Source of the DNA: JASJBU01 sp039714735
Lineage (GTDB): Bacteria > Pseudomonadota > Gammaproteobacteria > Chromatiales > Chromatiaceae
DNA length: 7,055 nt
Direction of reading: 5' to 3'
Assembly (NCBI GenBank): GCA_039714735.1
Contig: JBDLIT010000182.1
Coordinates: 1-7,055, forward strand
Below the pieces are notes generated by a model. It ran no database searches. It worked only from the letters and a program-made list of their open reading frames with translations, and was not told the DNA's origin. A program made the translations under genes and the position numbers. This document shows positions 1 to 5,791 of this stretch, one piece after another; the stretch's first letter is position 1; each line of letters begins with the position of its first letter.

Positions 1-469
1 CGAAGACATCGCCGGAGACCTTCTTCAGCTCATCGGGATTCAGGGTACGCAAGAGTTGGCCAAGAACTTGGTTGTCCAGTTCCTGATATTCGCCCTTCGG
101 CAATACGCCTCGCAGGTTCTCGTAGTCTTTCTCGATGGACTCCATCGCCTCGATGATGGCCCTAGCGCGATCCTTGCTGTCGGGCAGGGCCACAAGGTGG
201 TCGAACTGCGCCTTGGGCCGCAGGAAGATAGCACTCTGCTGGGAGAAGTCCTCCTTGGTCAGTGCCCGTGTCTTGCCGCCGCGACTGGGCAGGTTGGGCT
301 CAATTCTGGCCTTGACCGCAAGATAGCGGCTGTAGGCGTGGCGCAGGAACACCAAGCCCATGACGGGCAGGAAGTATTCGTTGCTGGCGTAGTTGGAGTT
401 GGCGCGCAGGTTGTCGGCAGCACTCCAGAGGCGTTTTTCGATCGCTTCAATGTGTTCGAGCTGCTGCAT
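1..469 (-). CDS. hsdM: Type I restriction-modification DNA methyltransferase, N-terminal part (HsdM), runs off the left edge
   Basis: HsdM is the methylation subunit of a type I restriction-modification enzyme. It works in the cytoplasm with HsdS (specificity) and HsdR (cleavage), using S-adenosylmethionine to methylate adenines. About 156 residues are visible. They begin MQQLEHIEAIEKRLW and contain SAADNLRANSNYASNEYFLP followed by VMGLVFLRHAYSRY, the signature of the helical N-terminal domain (HsdM_N). The SAM-binding and NPPY motifs lie beyond the window. The reading frame is intact to the edge. An in-frame ATG 15 codons upstream (at 514) would add a basic leader, MESQGAKTRKDRRKN. I prefer 469 because the family usually begins near the ExxEKRLW block, but neither start has a strong ribosome site. 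The gene lies just after the HEPN gene on the same strand. hsdS and hsdR are expected to the left but cannot be seen. Confidence 0.88.
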   Translation of the reverse strand, partial: MQQLEHIEAIEKRLWSAADNLRANSNYASNEYFLPVMGLVFLRHAYSRYLAVKARIEPNLPSRGGKTRALTKEDFSQQSAIFLRPKAQFDHLVALPDSKDRARAIIEAMESIEKDYENLRGVLPKGEYQELDNQVLGQLLRTLNPDELKKVSGDVF

Positions 470-577
470 ATTCTTTCTTCTGTCCTTTCTCGTTTTCGCA
501 CCTTGACTTTCCATGTTGTCGATGTCTTCAAATACGTCCTAAAAAATGCTTTCTATTTGCCACCACCCATCTCTCCG

Positions 578-997
578 TTACAGGATCACCAGTTCATTTA
601 CCCGTTTCGCAACTTCCCGTGCAACACGCAACAATGCGGTGACGAGTTGTTCATCCACATCCATGTAACCCTCATACTCGGCAAGATTGCGCTTACGGTG
701 CGCCTGATCCAAGACGCGCCACTGTTCGTTGGGCAGATCAATCGTATGTTGCAAGCATTGAAACACCAGATAACGCGATTCGGACCGGTAACCCCGAAAA
801 CGCAGTGCCGCCAAGGCCAGTGCATGGGAGGCGTTGTACGCAAGATCGAAACGGCTCTCTAAACTGAGATCTTCACGCTCGGCGTCGTCCAGTCGGCGAA
901 GGCCTGAGCACAGCAGACCCTGGCATTCTGCTTCTGATGGTGGCTCGGCCTTCAACTGGCCGATGCGCACCAAATTATCGAGTTGCGGATGGGTCAT
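578..997 (-). CDS. HEPN-like protein, probable toxin partner of the adjacent MNT nucleotidyltransferase
   Basis: This is a 139-residue, mostly helical protein with the look of a HEPN domain, a fold found in RNases of toxin-antitoxin and defence systems. The helical core runs from about residue 44 (LSLESRFDLAYNASHALALA) to 135. A polar motif AHRKRNLAEYEG lies at 99-110. Canonical HepT-type HEPN toxins have R-x4-6-H, often followed by Y. Here R103-N104 and Y108 are present but the histidine is missing, as I recall for the SAV_6107-like HEPN branch. Nuclease activity is therefore uncertain, and Y108 could be a modification site. The start ATG lies inside the end of the nucleotidyltransferase gene (23-bp overlap), with AGGCGA a few bases upstream, so translation is probably coupled. 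The pairing with an MNT protein is the main argument for a toxin-antitoxin role. Confidence 0.75.
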   Translation of the reverse strand: MTHPQLDNLVRIGQLKAEPPSEAECQGLLCSGLRRLDDAEREDLSLESRFDLAYNASHALALAALRFRGYRSESRYLVFQCLQHTIDLPNEQWRVLDQAHRKRNLAEYEGYMDVDEQLVTALLRVAREVAKRVNELVIL

Positions 998-1661
998 GTT
1001 CGTCGCCTATCAGGACCAGGTGCTCACCTGAGAGCACGCGAGTAAGAAACGGGTTGCTGGATGCCTTCCGATCCACGAACTCATGTGGAGTATAGAGGGT
1101 GGGGCTGATCTTGCGTTCCAAGTCGGCTTCCACCGGCGCCAGGGCCGAGTAGATGTCCTCCAGCGTTACTCCATCTGCGACGATCAGGAGGTCGATGTCA
1201 CTCGTGGCCGTATCTGTACCCTTGGCTACAGAACCGTACAGCAAGACCAGCTCGATGCGGTCTATCAAAGGCTCGAGTGCAGCCCGGATGGGCTCGGCCA
1301 GCGCAACGGTCTTTTTCACCAGGCTGCGCAGTTCCTCGAAGACCGGCGAGTCGGGATTCGCCTGATAGTGCTTCTGGTTGCCGATGCGCTTGACCGTCAC
1401 GAGGCCGCTTGATGCGAGCCGCTTGAGTTCGCGCTGCACGGCGCCGGACCCGGAGCCGGTCCGTTCGATCATTTCGGAGGCATAGAAACTGCGGGCGGGT
1501 TGGCCGAACAGCAGCGCCAGCACCCGCTGCTGGGTGGTCGTAAACAGCGCGTCGGCCAGGCTCGTGGGCGCAGCCACGAGCGAGGCAGCCGCCTTGCGGC
1601 GGTCCGGTCGGGAACCCTTGGTGGCCGTAGCATTACCCATTTCGGGCATTTTAATGCCCAT
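975..1661 (-). CDS. Winged-helix DNA-binding domain fused to an MNT-type nucleotidyltransferase, probable antitoxin and autorepressor
   Basis: The protein has two domains. Counting from the ATG at 1640, residues ~30-95 form an ArsR/MarR-like winged helix (FTTTQQRVLALLFG, then SFYASEMIERTGSGSGAVQR for the helix-turn-helix, then a LASSGLVTVKRIGNQKHYQ wing). Residues ~128-220 form a minimal nucleotidyltransferase domain with the GSVAKG motif at 136-141 and DID at 148-150 (G-S-x10-D-x-D, the metal and nucleotide site). MNT enzymes paired with HEPN toxins can neutralise them by adding AMP to the toxin. The open frame reaches back to 1745 inside the phosphoesterase gene, but the credible starts are ATGs at 1661, 1649 and 1640, none with a clear ribosome site. 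All three lie within a palindromic operator (1630-1675). This suggests the winged helix represses its own gene. The 3' end overlaps the HEPN gene. Confidence 0.85.
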   Translation of the reverse strand: MGIKMPEMGNATATKGSRPDRRKAAASLVAAPTSLADALFTTTQQRVLALLFGQPARSFYASEMIERTGSGSGAVQRELKRLASSGLVTVKRIGNQKHYQANPDSPVFEELRSLVKKTVALAEPIRAALEPLIDRIELVLLYGSVAKGTDTATSDIDLLIVADGVTLEDIYSALAPVEADLERKISPTLYTPHEFVDRKASSNPFLTRVLSGEHLVLIGDEHDPSATR

Positions 1662-1675
1662 TTTGGGAATAATGC
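1630..1675. promoter_or_regulatory. Nested palindromic operator over the start of the wHTH-MNT gene
   Basis: The core GGGCATTTTAATGCCC (1644-1659) is a 7-bp inverted repeat around two bases. The symmetry continues outward imperfectly: GCATTA-CCCA on the left (1630-1639) answers TGGGAATAATGC on the right (1664-1675), giving a dyad of about 46 bp. Smaller dyads CCCATTTCGGG and CCCATTTTGGG sit on each flank. All three candidate start codons of the MNT gene fall inside it. A site this long suits two or more dimers of the winged-helix domain encoded just downstream. Autoregulation is inferred. I could not place a convincing -35/-10 pair on the minus strand. Confidence 0.6.
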
Positions 1676-1726
1676 AAGAGGCTTGGACAAATAAGACATT
1701 TGCGTGGCCCGGGCACTGCACCGCCG

Positions 1727-2470
1727 TCAAACTTCCACAACCCAATCCGGCTTGAAATCTGGATTCAGCGCATTCGGCGCATAGCCACGGGGATTGCAGA
1801 CCACCCGGGTGCCATAAATCCCGTAGTCATACGACTCGTGCATGTGACCGTGAATCCAGAGGGACACCCGATCGCCATCCATCAGCCCCTCCAGATTGCT
1901 GGCAAAGGCCGGGGTTAATAGGTCGCTTGCATACCGGGGATGTACCGACCGCGATGAAGGGGCATGATGGGTAACCGCCACGGTCCTGCCGCGGAAGGAC
2001 TCAGACAATTTTGCCGTCAACCAGTCTCGGCTGGCCGTGTGCAGACTGATGGCGTCCTCGGGTGTGAAACGCCGGCCATTATTCTGAATAATGGAAAAAT
2101 CCGTCATTCCCTGTCGAGCTGCCTGTATGGCAAAGAACTTGTCCGCCTCACCAAACAGGGTGAAGTCCGTCCACAGGATGCTACCCAGAAACCGAACGCC
2201 CTCGATGATCACCTGGTCATCATTCAGAACATGGATGTGATCCGATGACTGGCCTTTCAGCTCCTCGATCAGCGTGATGTCATAGTGATAGAACTCGTGG
2301 TTGCCCGGCACGTAGATCACCGGCTTGTCAGGGAAACGAGTCTCTGCCCAGCGCAGGCCTTCCATACCCACACCGATATCGCCCGCAAGGATCACGACAT
2401 CGGCATCGGTTGCCGGCGGCTCGAAATCCTCGAATTCAATGTGCAGGTCATTCAGGATATGGAGTTTCAT
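1727..2470 (-). CDS. Calcineurin-like metallophosphoesterase
   Basis: This is a 247-residue cytoplasmic phosphoesterase of the calcineurin-like superfamily (dimetal phosphohydrolases acting on phosphomono- or diesters). The full metal-binding set is visible: D8-L-H10, G30-D31, G56-N57-H58-E59, a histidine pair H168-H169 in VTHHAPS, and G208-H209-M210-H211 near the C-terminus. The protein appears complete and intact. There is no signal peptide or membrane segment. The substrate cannot be told from sequence; relatives act on nucleotides, nucleic acids or protein phosphates. The ATG at 2470 starts MKLHILNDLH, so the first motif falls at the usual distance. The recombinase gene upstream overlaps it by 23 bp. 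Its stop lies about 65-90 bp before the likely MNT starts, so it may belong to the same cargo unit. A link to the MNT/HEPN pair is only positional. Confidence 0.88.
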   Translation of the reverse strand: MKLHILNDLHIEFEDFEPPATDADVVILAGDIGVGMEGLRWAETRFPDKPVIYVPGNHEFYHYDITLIEELKGQSSDHIHVLNDDQVIIEGVRFLGSILWTDFTLFGEADKFFAIQAARQGMTDFSIIQNNGRRFTPEDAISLHTASRDWLTAKLSESFRGRTVAVTHHAPSSRSVHPRYASDLLTPAFASNLEGLMDGDRVSLWIHGHMHESYDYGIYGTRVVCNPRGYAPNALNPDFKPDWVVEV

Positions 2471-3461
2471 GTGGCAACTCTACACCAGACAATAGTAAGT
2501 ACGCTTTGTATTTATTGGACAATAAGACTGAAGTACACCTTGCATATTTCATATTGGGACGTAGACATTGTTGCGACCTCACCGACCAAGATAAATCCTT
2601 GGCACAATAGGCATTAGTGGCAGCCGTTCTCTCATGGCCGAGTTCCCGACTGATGGTGAGCCGTGCCTGCCGGTCGACTTCGCGTTGTTCCAGGGTCAGA
2701 GATTTGCTGTGTGGTCCACCACCGGCCGGTGACTTCCACCCGGTCAGTTCCTCATAGCGGTTCTGAGCATAGGCATGCCGGAGTCCATGCATGTGGGAGA
2801 GCCCGGCGCGTAGGGTGTTGCCCTCGTAGACGCGCATCTGGTGCACATAGTTACGATTGCTGGGTATCAGGGAACCTAAACCGGACAATCGGCGCGCGCG
2901 GTTCAGCACATCCCGTTGCACCTCGATCCGTACTGGAATAATCCTCTCCTTACCACCCTTGGTCCAACTTCCCTTAAGTACAAGATGATCTCCCTGGTCG
3001 GCAAAGCTTGGCTGGAACTTCATAGCTTCTTCCCGGCGAAGGCCAAAGGCCTGCTGTAGCTCCAAGCTCATGCGGACGTGTTCGTCGCGGATCTTGTCCA
3101 GCTCTGATCGGGTGACGGTCTTCGCCTTGGATTCATTCGCGATGAATCTCCGGTCCGGGATGCCATCGTGCTCGTTGGATCGGGCCACCACGTTCTGTTT
3201 GTCCACCTTCTGCGACCACCAGCGGATTACAGCCATGCGGTTCTTGATAGTACCGACCGATAGCTCCTGGGCAAACCAGCGCTTGACCAGGGCCTCCACG
3301 TGTTTCGGTTTCAGGGATCGGGCTGTCATCCCCCGATAGTCCAGCTCATGGAGCTGGTTGGCCATCAGGGTCAACATCCGTCCGCGCATGACCTGGGTGG
3401 CATAGCTGCCCTCCCGGCACTGGTGGCAGAGTTGTTTCAGTTGGTAGTTCAGATCTCTCAT
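2448..3461 (-). CDS. Second tyrosine recombinase (integrase domain-containing protein) with an abnormal C-terminal tail
   Basis: A site-specific recombinase of the family with an N-terminal SAM-like domain and an Integrase_1-type catalytic domain, common on genomic islands and plasmids. It is clearly different from the integrase beside the tRNA. The N-terminal DNA-binding domain spans ~1-100 (begins MRDLNYQLKQLCHQ). Catalytic residues are R142 (AFGLRREEA), K168 (WTKGGKER), H225 and R228 (HGLRHAYAQ), H276 (ISRELGHERT) and Y285 (ATNAYCAKD). As I recall, family members end a few residues after the nucleophilic tyrosine. This one continues for 52 residues that look like translated non-coding DNA and overlap the phosphoesterase start by 23 bp. 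The gene is bracketed by inverted repeats at 2484-2502 and 3466-3481. The ribosome site before ATG 3461 is weak. The gene is probably functional, but the tail may affect activity. Confidence 0.85.
   Translation of the reverse strand: MRDLNYQLKQLCHQCREGSYATQVMRGRMLTLMANQLHELDYRGMTARSLKPKHVEALVKRWFAQELSVGTIKNRMAVIRWWSQKVDKQNVVARSNEHDGIPDRRFIANESKAKTVTRSELDKIRDEHVRMSLELQQAFGLRREEAMKFQPSFADQGDHLVLKGSWTKGGKERIIPVRIEVQRDVLNRARRLSGLGSLIPSNRNYVHQMRVYEGNTLRAGLSHMHGLRHAYAQNRYEELTGWKSPAGGGPHSKSLTLEQREVDRQARLTISRELGHERTAATNAYCAKDLSWSVRSQQCLRPNMKYARCTSVLLSNKYKAYLLLSGVELPHETPYPE
2484..2502 (+). repeat. Left inverted repeat flanking the second recombinase
   Basis: ACCAGACAATAGTAAGTAC. Its reverse complement recurs at 3466-3481 as GTACTTACT-T-TCTGGT: the 9-bp block AGTAAGTAC and the 6-bp block ACCAGA both match exactly, separated by 4 bases here and 1 there. 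This copy sits inside the tail codons of the recombinase and 14 bp upstream of the phosphoesterase ATG. A partial further copy (AAGTACAC, 2531-2538) and a repeated GACAATA (2488-2494 and 2518-2524) lie just inside. It could be an element end, a recombinase-binding site or an operator. Confidence 0.5.
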
Positions 3462-3465
3462 TTGT

Positions 3466-3481
3466 GTACTTACTTTCTGGT
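3466..3481 (-). repeat. Right inverted repeat flanking the second recombinase
   Basis: GTACTTACTTTCTGGT, the inverted partner of 2484-2502. It lies 4 bp upstream of the recombinase start codon, so anything binding here would also affect that gene. The outer ends of the two repeats define a 998-bp segment containing essentially only the recombinase. I found no obvious target-site duplication outside them. Confidence 0.5.
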
Positions 3482-3998
3482 TAGTGTTTCTGATCTACCT
3501 GACAGCCGTAGCTGACAAACCCGCTTTCACAGAGCTATCAAGGGACACAACGCCCATACGACCTGAATATGCCTGGTCAGAGGCAACACGGGTTTTCCCC
3601 TGTGGGGGAAGGCACCGTGCAGACCAATGTGCCCGAGTGCGGGCGTTTCTTGAGTGTGGTTACACCTCCTTTGAAGTCAGCGGATTGATTCCGCAGTGAG
3701 TGAAAATGAGAATGGCAAAACAATGGCCAGAGGCAATTGTTGGGCGCGAGACTCGTGTGATGGAAGGCAGACTATTGCCTTCTGAGATGAACAAACTCTG
3801 TGGGTTGTCCTGATATGGAAGATGGACCGCAGCTTGCGCCGATGCACCTGTTACACGGTCCTGATGGTGCCTTGCTTGCCACTATTCCGAAGTGGCCACG
3901 AATAATACCGATTACGTGTGTTGAGTATAGGCATGCGCTTAGGAACTGTCACTGATAAATCCCATCACAGTCCGGCGTGGTACAGCATAATCCGCGCG
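3482..3998. other. Non-coding stretch upstream of the second recombinase
   Basis: No open frame here resembles a known protein on either strand. The plus-strand frames (for example 3484-3699) have low-complexity, non-conserved translations. Small structures are visible: TTCCCC-TGTG-GGGGAA (3595-3610), and a 7-bp stem GAAGGCA/TGCCTTC with a 6-base loop (3763-3782). A near-identical 13-mer TGG(T/C)CAGAGGCAA occurs at 3574-3586 and 3724-3736. On the minus strand, TGTCAG repeats 13 bp apart lie just upstream of the recombinase (around 3500-3515), possibly promoter or binding-site sequence. No terminator with a T-run was found. Confidence 0.4.
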
Positions 3999-4094
3999 GC
4001 ATTCGGGCATCCCCGGAAAAATCGCCCGTACGCTCCGCACTTAGAACCCGAATGCGTCCGCGTCACTACCGCGCTTCGCTGTGTAGTGACACGG
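3999..4094. other. Strongly structured region of nested inverted repeats, candidate origin, single-strand site or ncRNA
   Basis: Two inverted repeats lie back to back. The first pairs GCATTCGGG (3999-4007) with CCCGAATGC (4047-4055), 9 of 9, around a 39-base interval. The second pairs 4058-4069 with 4083-4094 in a 12-bp stem with a single C/A mismatch (inner block GTCACTAC/GTAGTGAC) and a 13-base loop. The region is more GC-rich than the palindrome array to its right. A fold like this suits an origin, a transfer or recombination site read as single-stranded DNA, or a structured RNA. The sequence alone does not say which. Confidence 0.4.
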
Positions 4095-4175
4095 CCGCTC
4101 TCACTTGATTACAAAGTCCCTGGTATTATCGCAATCATGAATCAGTCATTTACAAAGCAAACTTCATTTCATGTA

Positions 4176-4399
4176 GTAATTCCAGTGGAATCACCTGTCG
4201 AAATTTGTACATGGCACTCAGTGGTTACAGTGTAACCACAGGTCAAAATTTGAACCTGGTGGCCGGTGTTGACAATGTCAACACTTGCCAAAAATCGATT
4301 TTGGTTAAAGTGATTACAGTGTAATCACCTGTCGAATTTCGAACTCGGTACCCAGCAATTGCAATGTAATCACTTCATACGCATCCATCAGATGCTCAG
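4176..4399. repeat. Tandem array of five 44-45 bp units, each opening with a 19-bp covarying palindrome
   Basis: Units begin at 4176, 4221, 4266, 4310 and 4355, so spacing is 45, 45, 44 and 45. The opening palindromes are GTAATTCCAGTGGAATCAC, GTGGTTACAGTGTAACCAC, GTGTTGACAATGTCAACAC, GTGATTACAGTGTAATCAC and the degenerate GCAATTGCAATGTAATCAC. The second, third and fourth are perfect 9-bp arms around one base; the first has one mismatch. Differences between copies are matched in both arms. About 18-21 bp further along, units 1, 2 and 4 share an AT-rich second partial dyad of the form GTCGAAATTTGAAC, and unit 3 has CCAAAAATCGATTTTGG there. Unit 5 decays into the end of the winged-helix gene. 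This looks like an iteron, operator or centromere array for a protein of the element, perhaps the winged-helix protein next door. The family is not recognised. Confidence 0.75.
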
Positions 4400-5095
4400 A
4401 TGGGTGCTTTTCGAGATTCTCATCTCTGCCACCTCATCGGCATACTGCAATCTGAATTTACCTGATTCTAATCGGCTAACTAAGGCATGCAGGTAACCGA
4501 GCGGTGAACTCTCGATCCGGCCAGTGGCCATGATGCCGGCCCATTCGTCTATGACGATTTGTGCCTCTGCTGTACTGAGTCGGGTAACCTTCTCCATGGC
4601 CGCCACTCTCAGCTCTTTGGGTACCCAGGCAGCGAATTCGAGGCAAGCGTTCTTATGCTCACTACTACTACGACACCCTTTGGTATCAGTCGGTGTTGTA
4701 ATAGTAGTCCTTCTTAGGTCTTCTTCGGTATTGAGTAATGCTTCCGGGTTGACCGGATCCGGTACAGCCGTATACGGCAAATCCGGATGTAGTGAATTGG
4801 CGATCTCCTGGACTATATAGGCGCCACCGTGAATGCGACCCTGCTTGTCCCGTGATCTGAGGAATCGAACGTAGCCTGCTTCACGCAACTCCCTGAGCAA
4901 CTTATAGATGCCATCGCGGCCCAGATCACCGCGATTACGCAGGTCGTTGACCAGTACTTTCCAGTCGTCCGGCCTGGACAGTAAGTATCCGAGCAGTCCC
5001 CTGGCTGCCCAGGACAAGCGGCTATCCTCGATGGCGTGCTGGTCTATGATGACAAACCGGTGACGTCGGGGAGCTCGAATGATTGTATTAGTCAT
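4388..5095 (-). CDS. Winged-helix protein of mobile elements, possible replication initiator or regulator
   Basis: A 235-residue soluble protein beginning MTNTIIRAPRRHRF. Residues ~14-97 form a helix-turn-helix/winged-helix domain (SRLSWAARGLLGYLLSRPDD, DLGRDGIYKLLRELREAGYV, then a RIHGGAYIV wing), a pattern I know from replication-type and DnaD-like proteins of integrative elements and plasmids. Residues ~115-150 are a polar, threonine/serine-rich linker. The C-terminal part (~150-212) is helical (AEAQIVIDEWAGIMATGRIE, PLGYLHALVSRLESGKF). The open frame extends to 5200, but ATG 5095 matches the family and overlaps the upstream gene stop in ATGACTAA, with AGGCGAG just upstream, so coupled translation is likely. 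Its 3' end abuts the palindrome array at 4176-4399, a natural candidate target. The exact function is not established. Confidence 0.75.
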   Translation of the reverse strand: MTNTIIRAPRRHRFVIIDQHAIEDSRLSWAARGLLGYLLSRPDDWKVLVNDLRNRGDLGRDGIYKLLRELREAGYVRFLRSRDKQGRIHGGAYIVQEIANSLHPDLPYTAVPDPVNPEALLNTEEDLRRTTITTPTDTKGCRSSSEHKNACLEFAAWVPKELRVAAMEKVTRLSTAEAQIVIDEWAGIMATGRIESSPLGYLHALVSRLESGKFRLQYADEVAEMRISKSTHLSI

Positions 5096-5345
5096 TCTCG
5101 CCTGTTCCGATGATGATCTGTGCAACCTCGCCGGCTGGATAGTAGACACGCCGGCCGATCTTGCGCCCACAGGCCTTGAGCGTCCGGGTCTGGTGGTCAC
5201 TCGGATAGCTCAGGCTGTATCGCAGGCCACCAGTGGTGCGGCCAAGCAGTTGGGCGAGTTGGGTCTGCGACATCAGCAGTCCGTAACGCTCTGTGATTTT
5301 GTTTTCCAACGTTGCCATGCTGGGGCTATCTGTGTCTTGCATCAC
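5088..5345 (-). CDS. Small AlpA/excisionase-like DNA-binding protein
   Basis: An 85-residue protein with a helix-turn-helix at about residues 22-45 (ERYGLLMSQTQLAQLLGRTT followed by GGLRYSL) and a basic wing (KACGRKIGRRVYYPAGEVAQ). This resembles the small AlpA/MerR-like proteins near integrases of tRNA-integrated islands, which act as excisionases or regulators of integrase and replication genes. The frame opens with GTG at 5345 directly followed by ATG at 5342. GGAG lies 7 bases before the GTG, so either can be used. The last codons overlap the winged-helix gene by 8 bp, placing both in one operon, probably driven from the leader at 5346-5573. Confidence 0.7.
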   Translation of the reverse strand: MMQDTDSPSMATLENKITERYGLLMSQTQLAQLLGRTTGGLRYSLSYPSDHQTRTLKACGRKIGRRVYYPAGEVAQIIIGTGEND

Positions 5346-5534
5346 TCATGTTCTCCAATGATTGAATGTGGAGACACGAGATTGCCCAATGCATCAAGCG
5401 CTGGCTATAGAAAATCAAATCACCAAAGTGCGTGGTTTTTTTCGATAGAGAAATCAGACAGATAAGCCCGAACAGGCTCACCGGGCTCACTGGGGTTATT
5501 GGTGGTAAAAAACCCCGACACAACTTGAATGGGT
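5346..5534 (-). promoter_or_regulatory. Leader of the alpA-like operon with two stem-loops
   Basis: No gene is seen here. Two short perfect stems occur: AGCCCG/CGGGCT (5465-5470 with 5482-5487, loop of 11) and GGGGTT/AACCCC (5492-5497 with 5511-5516, loop of 13). If transcription starts at the candidate promoter to the right, they would lie in a 5' leader of about 180 nt. Neither is followed by a T-run on the minus strand, so I do not call a terminator. Confidence 0.3.
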
Positions 5535-5567
5535 TTTATATTGACAATGATGCCAATAGTTAACTAT
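5535..5567 (-). promoter_or_regulatory. Candidate promoter with overlapping 12-bp palindrome, facing the alpA-like gene
   Basis: On the minus strand TTAACT (5558-5563) and TATAAA (5535-5540) are 17 bp apart, a weak -35 with a good -10. The -35 lies within the perfect palindrome ATAGTTAACTAT (5556-5567), a possible operator. On the plus strand TTGACA (5541-5546) with TATGCA (5565-5570), 18 bp apart, would point into the higA remnant, where no plus-strand gene is seen. Confidence 0.35.
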
Positions 5568-5573
5568 GCAATA

Positions 5574-5780
5574 TCAGGCGGCACGGCTGATCACTTCCCT
5601 ATCCAGGCGGTCCCCAAGCCATTCGCAGGCCTACTCCAGATCGTAGTCAGCCTGCAGGCCCATCCAAAATGCCTCAGAGGCGCCGAAATAGCGCGCCAGC
5701 CGGTCCTGACTGAGTTCCATGGGAATCATGAACTCTTCCAGCAGGCTTTCACCCGGATGTATGTTCTGAAGCTTTGCCAT
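5574..5780 (-). pseudogene. higA: Broken HigA/VapI-family antitoxin gene
   Basis: HigA antitoxins are about 100-residue helix-turn-helix proteins that bind HigB toxin and repress their own operon. This reading frame starts like one (MAKLQNIHPGESLLEEFMIP) and ends like one (LARYFGASEAFWMGLQADYD, then LGDRLDREVISRAA). The roughly 30 residues between, which hold the helix-turn-helix, are missing in frame: MELSQDRLA runs straight into RYFG. A TAG stop at 5631-5633 then cuts the frame after 49 residues, and the family-like C-terminus continues in the same frame to TGA at 5574-5576. The 49-residue product (5631-5780) could be made but would lack DNA binding. The ATG at 5780 lies 11 bp after the stop of a higB remnant, the normal higBA spacing. 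Confidence 0.75.
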
Positions 5781-5791
5781 TTCGTTCACTT

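Noticed and set aside
56..862. Long plus-strand open frame of 268 codons
   Set aside because: It lies opposite hsdM and the HEPN gene, both of which have recognisable proteins on the minus strand. Its translation shows no family features.
1662..1745. Upstream extension of the wHTH-MNT gene
   Set aside because: The extra residues need a TTG start inside the phosphoesterase gene, have no ribosome site, and add cysteine-rich sequence unlike the family.
3918..4235. Plus-strand open frame of 105 codons in the non-coding middle region
   Set aside because: It runs through the inverted repeats and the first palindrome units, has no ribosome site, and its translation is not protein-like.
4176..4399. 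CRISPR array
   Set aside because: Units vary and are similar along most of their length, with no unique spacers between identical repeats, and no cas genes are present.
5492..5516. Rho-independent terminator
   Set aside because: The GGGGTT/AACCCC stem is short with a 13-base loop and has no following T-run on either strand.
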